Of a stretch of 64,000 bases of DNA, positions 45,790 to 57,165 are shown piece by piece. The stretch's first letter is position 1. Each line of letters begins with the position of its first letter. Below the pieces are notes generated by a model. That model was not told the DNA's origin, searched no databases, and saw nothing but the letters and a program-made list of their open reading frames with translations. The position numbers and the translations under genes are program-made. The DNA is from Begonia masoniana. Lineage: Eukaryota; Streptophyta; Magnoliopsida; Cucurbitales; Begoniaceae. The DNA lies in NCBI GenBank assembly GCA_022432975.1, contig CM039502.1, forward strand, positions 76,937,330 through 77,001,329. Direction: 5' to 3'.

Positions 45790-46773
45790 TCAATACCTCT
45801 TCAGCAAGCTTCTGAAATGTACAAAAAACCAGGTTTTGACTAGAGTCTTGTGCTTTCTCCACCCCTTGAAGTACCTTCCGATCACCTTCTTGTAGCTTGG
45901 CCTCTCCTGCACCACCAACCAATACTCTGCAATATTTGGCCTGATTTTTATGTACTCTTCCAACTTCAATATCACTATCCGAGATAGGACCGGAATGAGC
46001 ATTACATCTGCCATAGAAAACTCTTCTCCGCCTAGATATGCACTTTCCGACAACTTCGCTTCGACTTCGTCCAGAAGTTGATTTAGGTGTTGTATGTTTT
46101 GTTTCACAGCATCTGAATTTTTCAACTTGTCTTCCGTCTCGTAGGCTTGTCTTAGTTTGCGGTGGTAAGCAGGTGCAAGATCGGGCAATTCAGCCAGTCG
46201 AGCAATCGTTACGCGCCTCAAGAATTTTGTGACCATGAGTCGATACTTTTCGGGTATGTAGTTAAGGGTGAAATATTTAGGATTCCAATCTTGTATTTTC
46301 TGCATCCATTGGACGACGGCTTGGCTACTGCTCGTTGCCTTTTCGTCTATGCTACCCGAAGTGACAATAGAAATTCTTTCAATGTACCTGAAGAGTGTTG
46401 CATCTTACTCAAAAAGAATCATTGCCGCTATGAAATTAACTGTTAGAAAATGCATTGCATTAAACGTAAAAGTTATGTGCAGGGATAGATCTTACTGGAT
46501 AATTTCGATAGTGTCGTACATGATGTGATCACCATTCTGGAAAACAGGGAGCTTGGCTGTTGGGTTCATCCTGAAGAATGTGGAATCCAAGTTCTTACCT
46601 GTAACTTAGATTGTTAGTTGGATGAGTGAGAGAGTGTAAGGAATTGGATAAATGATGATGATGGTACCTGTAATAGGATTGACATGGTAAGACGTGTAAT
46701 CAATGCCTTTTTCTTCTAAAGCAAGTCTCACTTTTTGGCTGTCCAAAGAGAATGGATGATGATAAAGCTGCAT
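45790..46773 (-). CDS. TCHQD: Glutathione S-transferase, TCHQD class
   Basis: Three exons on the minus strand: 46773-46668 (ATG at 46773), 46598-46496 and 46387-45790, totalling 807 nt, 268 residues. The N-terminal thioredoxin-like domain starts MQLYHHPFSLDSQKVRLALE and continues through KLPVF and DTIEIIQYIERI. The C-terminal helical domain includes YLGGEEFSMADVMLIPVL, the usual GST N-capping/hydrophobic-core region, and ends in RSLLKRY. Sequence, length and intron pattern fit the single-copy plant class named for similarity to bacterial tetrachlorohydroquinone dehalogenase. It is expected to use glutathione; its physiological substrate in plants is not settled. The gene converges on the ASHH2-like gene and is divergent from the NdhM gene. 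Confidence 0.94.
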
Positions 46774-47962
46774 GGCTTAGCCTTTTCCCTTAAACCACCT
46801 CCTGAAGGGAGAACTGCAATTAGAGCAATACTGCATCTTATAATATTAATTATTACCAGTTACAACTTGTCTTTCTTATGCATTTTATGATGCCTATTGC
46901 CATGCATTGGCATTTTTACTGGAGCCTGGATAGATGATTCATATTACACATTTGCAAGTTCAGGCCACCCAAGAAAGCATTTCATTTTTTATGCAGTTGA
47001 AACCATGCTTTTGATGGTACAAACAGCTCCCATTGCAGGACAAAAACGAAGCACTGTAAAAATTTTCTGAAACTCAAACTTTTCAAATTGCATCAGGATG
47101 TTATAGCTGTAGTTGAAATGAAGAAAATCGCATTCAAACACACAAATCGGGCAGCGAACCCTATGACAAGATCAGAAAATTCAACAAACAAAAGGGCAAA
47201 AAAAGCAAATCGGTACAGAGAAGCAAACGGAACTTACCCAGATAGCCGGCCTCTGGCTAAGGGGAAAACAAGTAATGGGTATTGCAGATTTGCGCAACGA
47301 ACTGAAGAAAATCACCAATTTGATCTTTCGGAGGAGCTCAAAAATCTTCCCAGGAAGATTACTACAAAAAGACACCACCGAAAAGGGTATTAGCAATTAC
47401 ATCGAATGATTAACACGAAAAAGCGCAAAGAGAATCAACACAACCGACTCGCTTTAGAATAATTAAAGAACTTGATCGAATTGGGAAATGGAATCAAACC
47501 CTTTTCATGTAGTTGACATGTCATCGTCGTCTCCACTTCCAAATTCCTCCCTTTTTTTATGACACCATCTTCCATTCCATTACCTAATAAGTGGACATAG
47601 TGAAGAAAGCTTATAAATGCTTACACAACTACCTTAATTTTTAGATCATTTTATTTCTATTAAATTAAATTAAATAATGATTTAAACTTTAAAGGTGTCC
47701 AAAGTAAATTTCTTGCCGACAGACTCAGATTAATTCTTTTCTCTGAACAAACAGTCTAGCGTCGAGAAATCTATGGCGGGGATACATTGACATGAACATC
47801 TCAACGGACACGTGGGCTTGCTTATGCAGACCAATCCTTGTCTGCTTCTTATCCACAATTGTTGGATCTAATGCTCCTAGTTTTCAAACAATTTTCCAAA
47901 AGCTCATCAACTTTATTAAAAAAAAAAAAATCAGCGAGAGCCACAGTTCCAACAGTCGAGCC
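46774..47962. promoter_or_regulatory. Divergent promoter region between TCHQD and NdhM genes
   Basis: 1.2 kb between two start codons on opposite strands, containing both 5' UTRs and promoters. The gap just upstream of the GST ATG may include a 5'-UTR intron (CCTTTTCCC pyrimidine tract at about 46781-46790 on +). A 101-codon open frame at 47088-47393 shows no domain and is not called. Confidence 0.55.
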
Positions 47963-48872
47963 ATGGCAGCAGCTTCCTCTTACGTGGCGTCCTTGAAGTT
48001 TTCGACGTGGGGCTGTCTGGCAGGAGGGCAAAGAGAGCTCAGGAAAAGAAGGGCGTTTTCGATGAAAGCCCAACAGCAATCTGAAGTTGCAGAACCAGAA
48101 AAGTTAAAGATGGAAGAAGAAGAAGAAGAAGTAGCGGAGAAGGTAAAGGAAGGACAAAGGACACCGCTCAGGCCAGTGGAGCCACAGACGAATGTGAAGA
48201 GCAAGAACATGAGCAGAGAATATGGAGGGCAGTGGCTTAGCAGCGTAACCCGCCATGTGAGAATCTATGCAGCTTATATCGACCCTGTAACCTGTGAGTT
48301 CGACCAGACCCAGATGGATAAACTTACTCTTATTCTTGATCCCCACAATGAGTTCTTGTGGAATCCTGATACCTGCAACAAAGTCTATGCTTATTTCCAG
48401 GAGCTTGTCGACCATTACGAGGTCATCTTCCTATCTTCCTCGTACAAATCTTCTCCACTGCAAATGTCATTTACGTGTGATATATTATTATTAATAAATC
48501 AAAGCCCGAATGATGTAAAATTAGAACGTAAAATAACACTATCCATAACTACTTCATTTCACATAGCAGGGGGCTCACATTTCATAACATGAAATAAGAC
48601 AAACAAACTAGAATTCCCAAAACTATCCTGTTGCTGTCATGTTTGCCGATGTTTCTGAGAAATTCTTGTTTTTTTTTCTGCAACTGTCGCAGGGTGCTCC
48701 ATTGACAGAATACACACTTAGGCTGATAGGTTCAGACATAGAGCACTACATAAGGAAGATGCTATATGATGGAGAAATCAAATACAACATGAAGGCCAAG
48801 AATCTCAACTTCAGCATGGGAAAGCCACGAATTCTTTTCAATGACCATCTTCCTCAAAATGAACAACCATGA
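47963..48872 (+). CDS. NDHM: Chloroplast NAD(P)H dehydrogenase-like complex subunit M
   Basis: Two exons, 47963-48421 and 48693-48872, encode 212 residues in phase 0. The first 45 or so residues are Ser/Ala/Arg-rich without acidic residues, as in a stromal transit peptide; a Glu/Lys-rich linker follows. The conserved NdhM domain starts around residue 90 (VRIYAAYIDPVTCEFDQ) and includes ILDPHNEFLW, YFQELVDHYE, LRLIGSDIEHYIRKMLYDGE and the terminal LNFSMGKPRI. NdhM is a nuclear-encoded part of NDH subcomplex A, which drives cyclic electron flow around photosystem I at the thylakoid. The ATG at 47963 is chosen because it starts the transit peptide in a good context; an upstream in-frame extension from 47792 lacks support. 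Confidence 0.95.
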
Positions 48873-49336
48873 AGTGTCTCCCTATATTACACAGAAAACA
48901 TTATATGAACACATTGTTACGATGACTGAACATTATCTCAAGTCTTTGAAGGGAATTTTAAATTTCTATTGAAATCTCATAGTATGTGATCCAAGATCAA
49001 GCATGTGGAGTTGTCTTAACTTAAAAGGCACAAAAATAATAAAGTATGGAACAGCGTTCAATTTGCTGGAGTTAAAAATTGAATATTTCCACGAACTAGA
49101 TATTTGCTAATCTTCAAGTCTTGGTATAACAATAAGATCCTAAAAATCAGATGAAATTTATTTATAAAGCCAAGACTGGAGAAAAGATCATTTCATGCAC
49201 GGTACAGGTGGAAATGATGGCTAGCTTTTTTTTTTTGTATGATGACTAAACAGACCTCTTGTTGCTCTTTTTTAACATACTAACTAGTTTTCCTGTTTTA
49301 TGATGAAAAACTTGAGATCTGATGTGGAGCCATCTT
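48873..49336. other. Intergenic region with 3' UTRs
   Basis: AT-rich stretch between the NdhM stop codon (+) and the end of the minus-strand gene of unknown function. Nothing else is recognised. Confidence 0.55.
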
Positions 49337-52300
49337 CTATTTTGAGACATGTAGAGTCTCCATACAACACGGGTCCAACCAAGGAAGGAATGCCCCTTCA
49401 TGAGCCAAGTTCTGATAAAAACACACAGTATGAAAACTTTAATAAGAATGTCAAGTCATGAAATTATTTGTAGTACATAACATACACATTAAGAAAGTTT
49501 TCCACATCAAGATAATTGTGAATGCATATCAAAACATTTAAAAAAAGAAAGAGAAATTGATTACTGAACTACAAGGAAATAAGAGTCATGAAAATATCAA
49601 CTCACCTTCAGCCAGTAGAAAAATCCACGTAGAATATTCAACACTCTGCGGCGATCACGTCGAACTTGATTGATTTTAGCAGCAAGATCTGGAGATGACA
49701 AGAATAATAATATCCATAAAGAAGATAGAAACTGCTAGACATTGAATCAATAAAATAGAAACCACTACATCCTCCACAGGTACATCTATTAAAAACAGTA
49801 ATAAATATTTATTTTTATCAGCAACTAACGGACGATGGAAACCATCAAAATAGATATCACAATTATAACCATACAAGACTTGAAGTAAAACTATTTTCAA
49901 TTGAATTTACGAGTGATAGATTACAATCGAGTATACAAGCAGAAAAATAACAATATATCTCTAGAAATAAAGAAACTCAAATAAATCTATTCTCAACTAT
50001 CAATTTTAAAAACAGTTTAAAAGACAAACCAATTAAATAAATAAATGCTTATCTTAATCACAAACCAATTATTTCGACAGTACCATTCAAGTTGGAATAT
50101 GTATGTTAATCATTCCAAACATGTAAATAAATGCCAATCTTAATCACAAACAAATTATTTCAACACTACCCCTCAAGTCGGAATGTGTATGTTGATCAAT
50201 CGAAACTTGCTTATAAGATCTTCAAGGTTTGCTTTATAGAAACTCTTAATCAAGATGTCTGCTGTTTGCTGCTTAGTTGGAACGAAGATCATACTCACAT
50301 TTTGTCTATTTTCTCTTTAATGGAATGATGATCTATTTCCACATGTTACTGGATTGTGAGAAATGCTAATTGCTGCCTTGTTGTGTACATGACATGGTAC
50401 CTTTTCAGAAAGCACTTGGAAGATCCAGATTAAGATTATCACTTGAAGAACTAATATTAGCATCCATATCAACATCAGAACCTAGACTTGGTTTAGATGC
50501 ATTACACTGCTAATTCTCAAGTGTATCTCTACATTGAACACAATTCTTACAAGAATATACAAGTATCTCATGAGCATTATGTCACTCCAAATCCAATTGA
50601 TATGGAAGTTCAAGTGGTGGTTCTGTAGAATTATACTCATCGTTAGAAAATGGAGAAGTAGGGATTCTTCTGCAGGTAAGTTCTCCTGAAGAGAAGACTT
50701 GGAAAAATAAGATTCAATAAATGTGATATCAATGGATACAAAAATATGGTCAAGAGAAGGGGAATAACACTTACAACCTCTATCCAATAAATACACACTT
50801 TTGCGACCATAAATCAAGTTTCGATTAAGTTCTTTTTAGAAAAAATGGAAATATGCAATACATCCAAAAAATTTTGGAGGTAGAGAAGAAATAGAACAGA
50901 ATGATGGATAAACTGTTTAAAGAATGAAGACTAACGATTTATAGATTAGACGTCTTCAAGGCATTCCATTTATGAGGTGAGAGGCAGTTAAGTCCACACC
51001 ATTGCACCAGTAGTTTGGAACATGCATTCTAAAACTAAATGCTCAAGAATGTGATTAGTCTTCCTCTCAGCTATTCTATTTTGCTAAGGTGTATTGGAAC
51101 AAGAACTTGGATGATAGATCCTATTTGAAGCCAAGTAATAGGCTAAAATGAAGATAAAATACTCTTTTCCATTATAAACCCCAAAAAATTGAATAGAAGA
51201 GCTTTGGTCTACAAGTTGGGATATTATAAAGGTTTTGGTTGCCTCATATTTGTCTTTGAGAAGATACATCCTACATACTCAAGTATGATAATCTATAAAC
51301 AAAATAAACATACCATTACCTAAAACCTTTGAAGAAATTCAGCCGAATAAGAAAAAACTAATAAAACATAATTTCCTTCAAGACAGAAAGAAGAATACTA
51401 AAAGAGAATCTCTTAAATACTTGGTGCTATAAACACATTTAGCAATAATTGTTTTTAGGAGCTGGTTCTTCAAAAAGTTAGAAAACATCTCAAAGGTTGG
51501 AAAAAAAAACTATTTCTCCATAGGTGGTAGACTTGCTTTGATTCATGCTGAGTTTGATAATATTCGAACCAATCATCTTTCTTTTTTCAAGCTCTCGACT
51601 AAGCTTGCTAAGATGCTGAACAAAATGATTAGATATTTTTTTTGAGAAGGTAACGAAAGAGGGTCCAGTTCTCATCTTATTTGCTGAGAGCTTGTTATAA
51701 ATCCTAAATTGAAACGGAGCCTTGAGATTGATAAGTTTCAACTTAGGAACAATGCTTTGCTAGGGAAATGATTGTGGAGATTTCTTTTGGAGATGACATG
51801 TAGTGATTAAGAGCAAGTATGGCCTCATGAATCTTGATTGGGCGACTTATCCTGCTATTTGGGTCTCATTTTGCAATACTTGGAAGCATATTTCTTTCTG
51901 TTTTTCATTTTTTCAGGATTTCATCGCTTTTAAGGTGGAGAACGGAGCCCGGGTTTGGTTCTAGGAAGACAGGTGGATTGGGGAGGCTCCTTTTTGCACT
52001 CGTTTTCCAGAAATTTATCACTTGTCTTGTAATAAAAATTACTTTATTGTCTCTCTTTTCAACACAAATGAAGTTCACAATCCTTGACACCTTTCGTTCT
52101 GATGAGAGATGAATGCCTCTGAGCTAATCAAGTTTTTTGATCTTCATGCGACTATCTCTTCTTTTTCTCTAAGAATGAATTTCGTTGACACCAAAAGATG
52201 ACTCTATGATCCTTCATCAAACTTTTTTCTCCCAGATTTTTCTTCTCTCAGTTCACTCCCACTTCTGCTAGGAGATCTCTCTCTTGACTTTGTTTGGAAG

Positions 52301-55111
52301 AAATGAATTTCATCTAAAATCTAAGTTTTTGTTTGGATTCTTATATATGAAAAGTTGCATACTTGTGATTAATTTTAGAACATGAACTATTTTCTTACTC
52401 TTTTTCCGCATTGTTGTCTCTTTTTCAAAAAGCATGAAGAAACTAATACTCACATAATGATTAATTGTGAGCTTACTAGAAACATTTTAAGGAAATTTTT
52501 ATTTCTTTTCAATCAGTCCATGGAGATGCATTCAGACATTCAAAGTTTTTTTCATGAGGTTTTTATCAAAAAGAAAGATCTAAAAAGTGACCGTTAATCT
52601 TGAGAACAGGTGTTTGGCAAATTTTTGGTCTTTCTGCCTGCCATTCTTTTGTGAGATTCATTTTGTTTCCAATTTGGTGGCTTACCATAGAGATCCCAAT
52701 GTTTATCACAATATGACCAATTTTATCACAACGAGGACACCACAAATGCTCATCTCTTTGTTTGTTCTTGGAACACCATCATATTTAGTTGCAAGTGCCA
52801 TAGTATCAACAGGTCTACCACTACTAGACAAATTGGTAGCTATCTCTTTCTTCCCTCCAAGCATTGCCCAACGTCGACTAACTTAACGTATTAGCTCTGT
52901 AGAAGCTCACCAATGGAAGGGAGTGGTTGTTTATTGACGATTATCCCTTGAACTTCATCTAGATCTTTATTGAAGTCATGCAATCTTTCCTTTTCAAGAT
53001 GTCATTTGGAGTGATATTGTCTTGAACCTCTTCCTAATCAGCCTTATAATGCATGTCTAGTTCTTGCCGAAGTGTTTACATTGCATTATAATACTCGGTT
53101 ATCTAAGTAGTTTTCCTTGAGAGCATCTCAATTTGGTCGAGCACACCATATGAATAGGTAAGTGCAGCTAATTCCAGGTTTCACTGAATTTATCAACCAA
53201 TGCATAAGTCGAGAGTTATTAGTCTCCCAATGAGTATAGGTTGAATGAGTGACTGTGGGACATGTAATATCTCGGTGATGTAGCCAATTTTTCTTCTTCC
53301 ATAGATCGCCAAGAGTACAGATTGAGACCATAGAATCAAATTCTTCTCATGTAACTTGTGATTTGTAAACCGCAGTGAAGATCCCTCACTGAAGGACTGT
53401 GAGGGAAAGAAGGACTGAGCGCATTTAGAAGTGGCAGAAGATTCTTTACCGTGGGTCCTGAAAGTGACAATTGCTGGAACACAATTAGGCATGCTTGGAA
53501 GGGCTAAAGTGTATACCAAGAGTCAGTATTTTTGCTGAAATTGGATGCCCTAAAACTCTAAGGTCTTTGATACCATAAAGTATCTTCAATTAAGTCTAAT
53601 AGTGATAGATTTACAATTAAATATATAGGCAAAAATAACAGTCTGTACCCCACAAAAAAAAAAAAACAATCTATCTCTAGAAGTAAGGAACTCAAATAAA
53701 TCTACCATATACTATCAATTCAAAAACAGAGCTTCCAACTTCAAAGATGACTAGTGAGCAGAAACATAGGTCATTAAGGATATGCAGATTTAGATAATCT
53801 AAGACATTTAATGTTCTAAGATAAAAAGCAATAAGATATATCGAAGTCAAAACAAACATCACCACTTGATATCACTATGTTACTAACCACCATAAATATC
53901 CAGATATGATTTTCCAATAGAATCCCGCTTGTAAGATTTGATTCCACTGCGAAATATTCTATGGCCAAGAGTTTCCTTCCGACAAGTGACTTCTTCTAGC
54001 AAAGATTCATATTCGGCTTGGTTATAGGGCTTTTTAAGATCTTTCAAAAGTCCCGCCCTAAATTGAGCACTCGGAGATGTACGATGACTCTGAAGACAAC
54101 TTCCACTATCTACATCTACCTATGAAACAGCAAGCACAAATTGTATATCATTCCTCCTTACAACAGAAAAAAAAAGAGTGAAAAATTGAGCAAACTATTC
54201 GTAGGAAGTAGATACATACAGCTACAACAACTGATTTTAAGGTCATAAATGGAGAATGACTTTCACTAGCAGAAGGATCAAAATCCAACATGATAACTTC
54301 TGAATCACAAGAACCAGCATCATAATCAGATGCATATTTGGTATCGCATGCAACCAAATTATCACGCTCTTTCAAACTGGTCTCAAAATAATTCAAACGT
54401 TTCATGTAGGGTTCATCTGTCCCCTCTGCCCTTTCACTTGATGAACTTTTAACCTGCCTTCTCTGCCCTTTCACAAGAACCAGCATCATAATCAGATGCC
54501 AATTTGCTACTGCATGGAGTATATACCAAGTTATCACGCTCTTTCAGACTGGTCTCAAAACGATCCAAAAATTTTATGTAGCTTTTATCTGCCTTCTCTG
54601 CCCTTTCAATTGATGAACTCCATGAATTTCTAGTGTGTTCTGCATTAATTCTCTTTCCAATATTATTTGATTTCACAAGAGAAACTGGGTGTCTGTCAAA
54701 CAATACTTCCCCTTCATATTCAACTACTAATGCCCCATCGCCTGTAGAGACGTCAAGCACGTAGGATTTTCCAACTTCCCTCAAACCTTTACAGAACATC
54801 ATATAATCAGGATCCACTTTGACATGATCATCCCATTCATCATTTAGATATGTATCATCAGTAATTTCACAGAAAGAAGGTTCGTCAACAACAATCGGAA
54901 CACCAATGTCCACAGGATCATCATACTTAATCAAATTGTCAATATGCATTTGATAGTCATCGTCTCTCGTGACAGCATACTCTTTTTGAGAGTCATTATT
55001 TACAGTTATTTTCCGTACATTAGCCGAATTATTGTGCTTGAAATTTCGATTGAAAATACTTCTCCTTTTTAATCGCCTGGCCAACCTACCATCGTTAGCA
55101 GAATATTCCAT
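49337..55111 (-). CDS. Plant protein of unknown function, five coding exons
   Basis: Exons on the minus strand: 55111-54527, 54453-54220, 54119-53891, 49688-49606 and 49411-49337; 1206 nt, 401 residues, all junctions GT-AG and phase-consistent. The N-terminus is basic (RLARRLKRRS); the middle is acidic and disordered and includes a duplicated segment (both copies with FETSLKERDNL and ASDYDAGSC). The C-terminus is the most ordered part: PYNQAEYESLLEEV, RDRRRVLNILRGFFYWLK, AHEGAFLPWLDP. I recognise no named domain. The conserved-looking end resembles plant proteins of unknown function with the FFYWL motif. A leader exon ending near 55490 (CTAG|GTATGG) is likely. The 4.2 kb intron 53890-49689 contains the copia and LINE remnants. 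Confidence 0.8.
49890..53730 (-). mobile_element. Decayed Ty1-copia element in intron
   Basis: LTR-like repeats at about 49890-50005 and 53580-53725 share GTGATAGATT and CTCAAATAAATCTA segments. The minus-strand primer site TGGTATCAAAG lies at 53575-53565. Minus-strand coding traces appear in copia order: gag (about 53450-53150, with FTNHKL and WSQSV), a gag knuckle trace near 52730, integrase (about 51135-51030, with AERK), a post-integrase region near 50790-50680 (RGCKCYSPSLD), and the RNase H end (about 50345-50190, HVEIDHHSIKEKID). Many stops and frameshifts are present, and most of RT is missing. It lies in the same orientation as the host gene. Confidence 0.78.
51440..52620 (+). pseudogene. 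LINE (L1-type) ORF2 C-terminal fragment
   Basis: Plus-strand translation with stops shows SIGGRLALIH, LEIDKFQLRNNALLGK and a WRF block, then further on a Cys/His cluster (about 52405-52460, HCCLFFKKHEETNTHIMINC). This is the order at the C-terminus of plant L1 reverse transcriptases (zf-RVT region). It lies inside the copia remnant in the opposite orientation and is heavily mutated. Confidence 0.65.
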
Positions 55112-56287
55112 CGTCGTTCAATGAAATTCCTCACAGATATACATAGGCGGAGGAAAAGCAGTTGCACTATATCCTGCAAGTACGTCAAAAACACTTCAAT
55201 CAAGCCAATGAAGGCAGTGATCAAGCTGAGTCAAATAAGAATCCAAACTCAAAAGCTCCTTCTAAGGCGAGTCATAAAGTGAAAGAGAACTGGTAAAATC
55301 TCCGACCATTAAAACAGACATGGATTTTACAGACCTCTGCGACCCGAAGGCAGTTATTCTATTGCACGGGAGATAGTAAAACGAAATTGCAGGAACATGC
55401 GAACAAAAAAAGGAGAGTTTCGATAGCTTGGTCGAATAATTGTGAAATTTCAGAAGATTGAAAAGTCTTAAGTAAAGCTGAGAACCATACCTAGATAACC
55501 CTTATGGCTCTTAACAGAGTAAAGCTGCTGTTTCGAGAGGAGGAGGCTGAGCGGAGGGCAGAGAGGTCTGGGTTTATGACTAAAAATCCAAACATATAAA
55601 AAAAGAAAGTATTTTAAACCATCAACTAAATATTTTTTTTTTTTTTAAAAAAAACCTAAAAATTTACTATTCATCGAGAAAACCGTCAACTATCAAAAAT
55701 AGGCAAAATAAACCCTAGAAGACGGCCCTTCTATTCTGACCGGCCGTCCCTTCTAAATTTCTTTTGTCTTTTAGTGAAAAAAGACAAAAGAAATTTAGAA
55801 GGGCCGACCTTTTAGAATGGACGATCGGTCTAATTAGATCGGTCATCCCTTCTCATTAAACGCTGTCAAGACGGTTTGGCAATATTAGAAGAGACGGGCG
55901 GTCTAATTAGACTGGTTGTCCTTTCTCCCCCTATTTAAAGTTTAAACGCTCCCTCTCCTCTTCCAAAATCTCATCTCCTCTCCTCTCATCTCCTCTCCTT
56001 GAATACTTTCTTCCTCTGGCGATATTGCTTTCGGTTAATCGGCAATTCGGCGAGGTAATCTTTATTTTATCAATTATATAATTTTATTTTTTATTTTTTT
56101 ATTTTACTGACGTAATAATATTATAATAAATTTCTATATATTAGTTTTTTTTTTTAATTAACTTATGATTTTTGTTATTATTACATTTTACACAAAAAAA
56201 TTTGTTGTTTCTATCTAAATTCTAAAAATATAGACATTTTATTTTATTAATTTATTTTAATAGTTGTATATTTTAACATTTTTCTCT
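55112..56287. other. Leader of the minus-strand gene and AT-rich upstream region of the MULE
   Basis: The right flank of the minus-strand gene (likely transcript start near 55550) gives way to AT-rich DNA with GC-richer hairpin blocks at 55720-55920. No coding sequence is seen. The MULE left end was not located; its terminal repeats may be missing or very short. Confidence 0.5.
55748..55803. repeat. Perfect 25-bp inverted repeat with 6-base loop
   Basis: CCCTTCTAAATTTC... at 55748-55772 is exactly complementary to 55779-55803, with loop AGTGAA. Neighbouring GGCCG/CCGACC blocks partly extend the pairing. Around it, GGTC...CCTTCT segments recur in both orientations to about 55925. Confidence 0.92.
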
Positions 56288-57165
56288 ATGTTAGCAACGA
56301 CGATGGATTTCGATTCAAGTAGATCGGTTGACTTAAACGAGAGATCAACTGGTGATGCCGAAATGGATTGTTATTCAGACGGAATGCCTGCATATGGTGA
56401 TCTACCAACATTCGATCACGCAAACGAAAATGAAGAATTATTTGCGCATTCAACCACCAAAACTCTAGACAACAAGCTTCGAACATCGGTCGGCTCGGAT
56501 GACGAGGAGGTGGAAAATAGATCAGTAAGAGAACAAATTAGTATGGACTTTTTTTTGGGTAGAAAATATGATTCTTTAGAATAAATTAAAGAAGAAATAT
56601 ACAAATATTATTTGGAAGACAGTTATGGTATAAAATTCACTAAAAGTGAAAAGAGGCGATTGACGGCTGAGTGTGAAAATAGATGTGAGTGGCAACTGCA
56701 TGCTTCGTGAATGTAAGAGGAGCATACAGTTTCAAATAAAGAGTTTGATCGACTCTCACAGCTGTTCGAGGAAAGTTGAGAATCGACACGCTTCAGCAAA
56801 ATTGGTGGCGAAGCATTACCTGGACAGTTTCAAAAGTCACCCTATCTGGGACATCCCTTCTATTATCGAGACAGTGAGGAAGGATTTCACTGTCGACATT
56901 TCACACAGTCTTGCTACAAGAGAAAGAAGCATAGCTCTAACCCTCAACAAAGGGAAGTGCGACGAACAGTACGGGCAACTGTGGTCGTACGCAGCCGAAA
57001 TATTCAAATCAAATCTGGGCAGCACAATAAAAATTAATGGGAACCCAGTGTGCCTTAATTCTTTGGGATTCCAAAGATTGTATATGTGCATGGCTACTTG
57101 CAAGACCGGGTTGCTGGAATGCGGGAGAACCATTATATGCTTGGATGATTGTCATCTACATGGGT

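Noticed and set aside
47088..47393. 101-codon open frame upstream of the NdhM gene
   Set aside because: Basic, no domain, overlaps the likely 5' UTR/promoter of the divergent GST gene.
54449..54537. Frameshift making the minus-strand unknown gene a pseudogene
   Set aside because: A 73-nt GT-AG intron restores the frame and all exon lengths add up; kept as a testable model instead.
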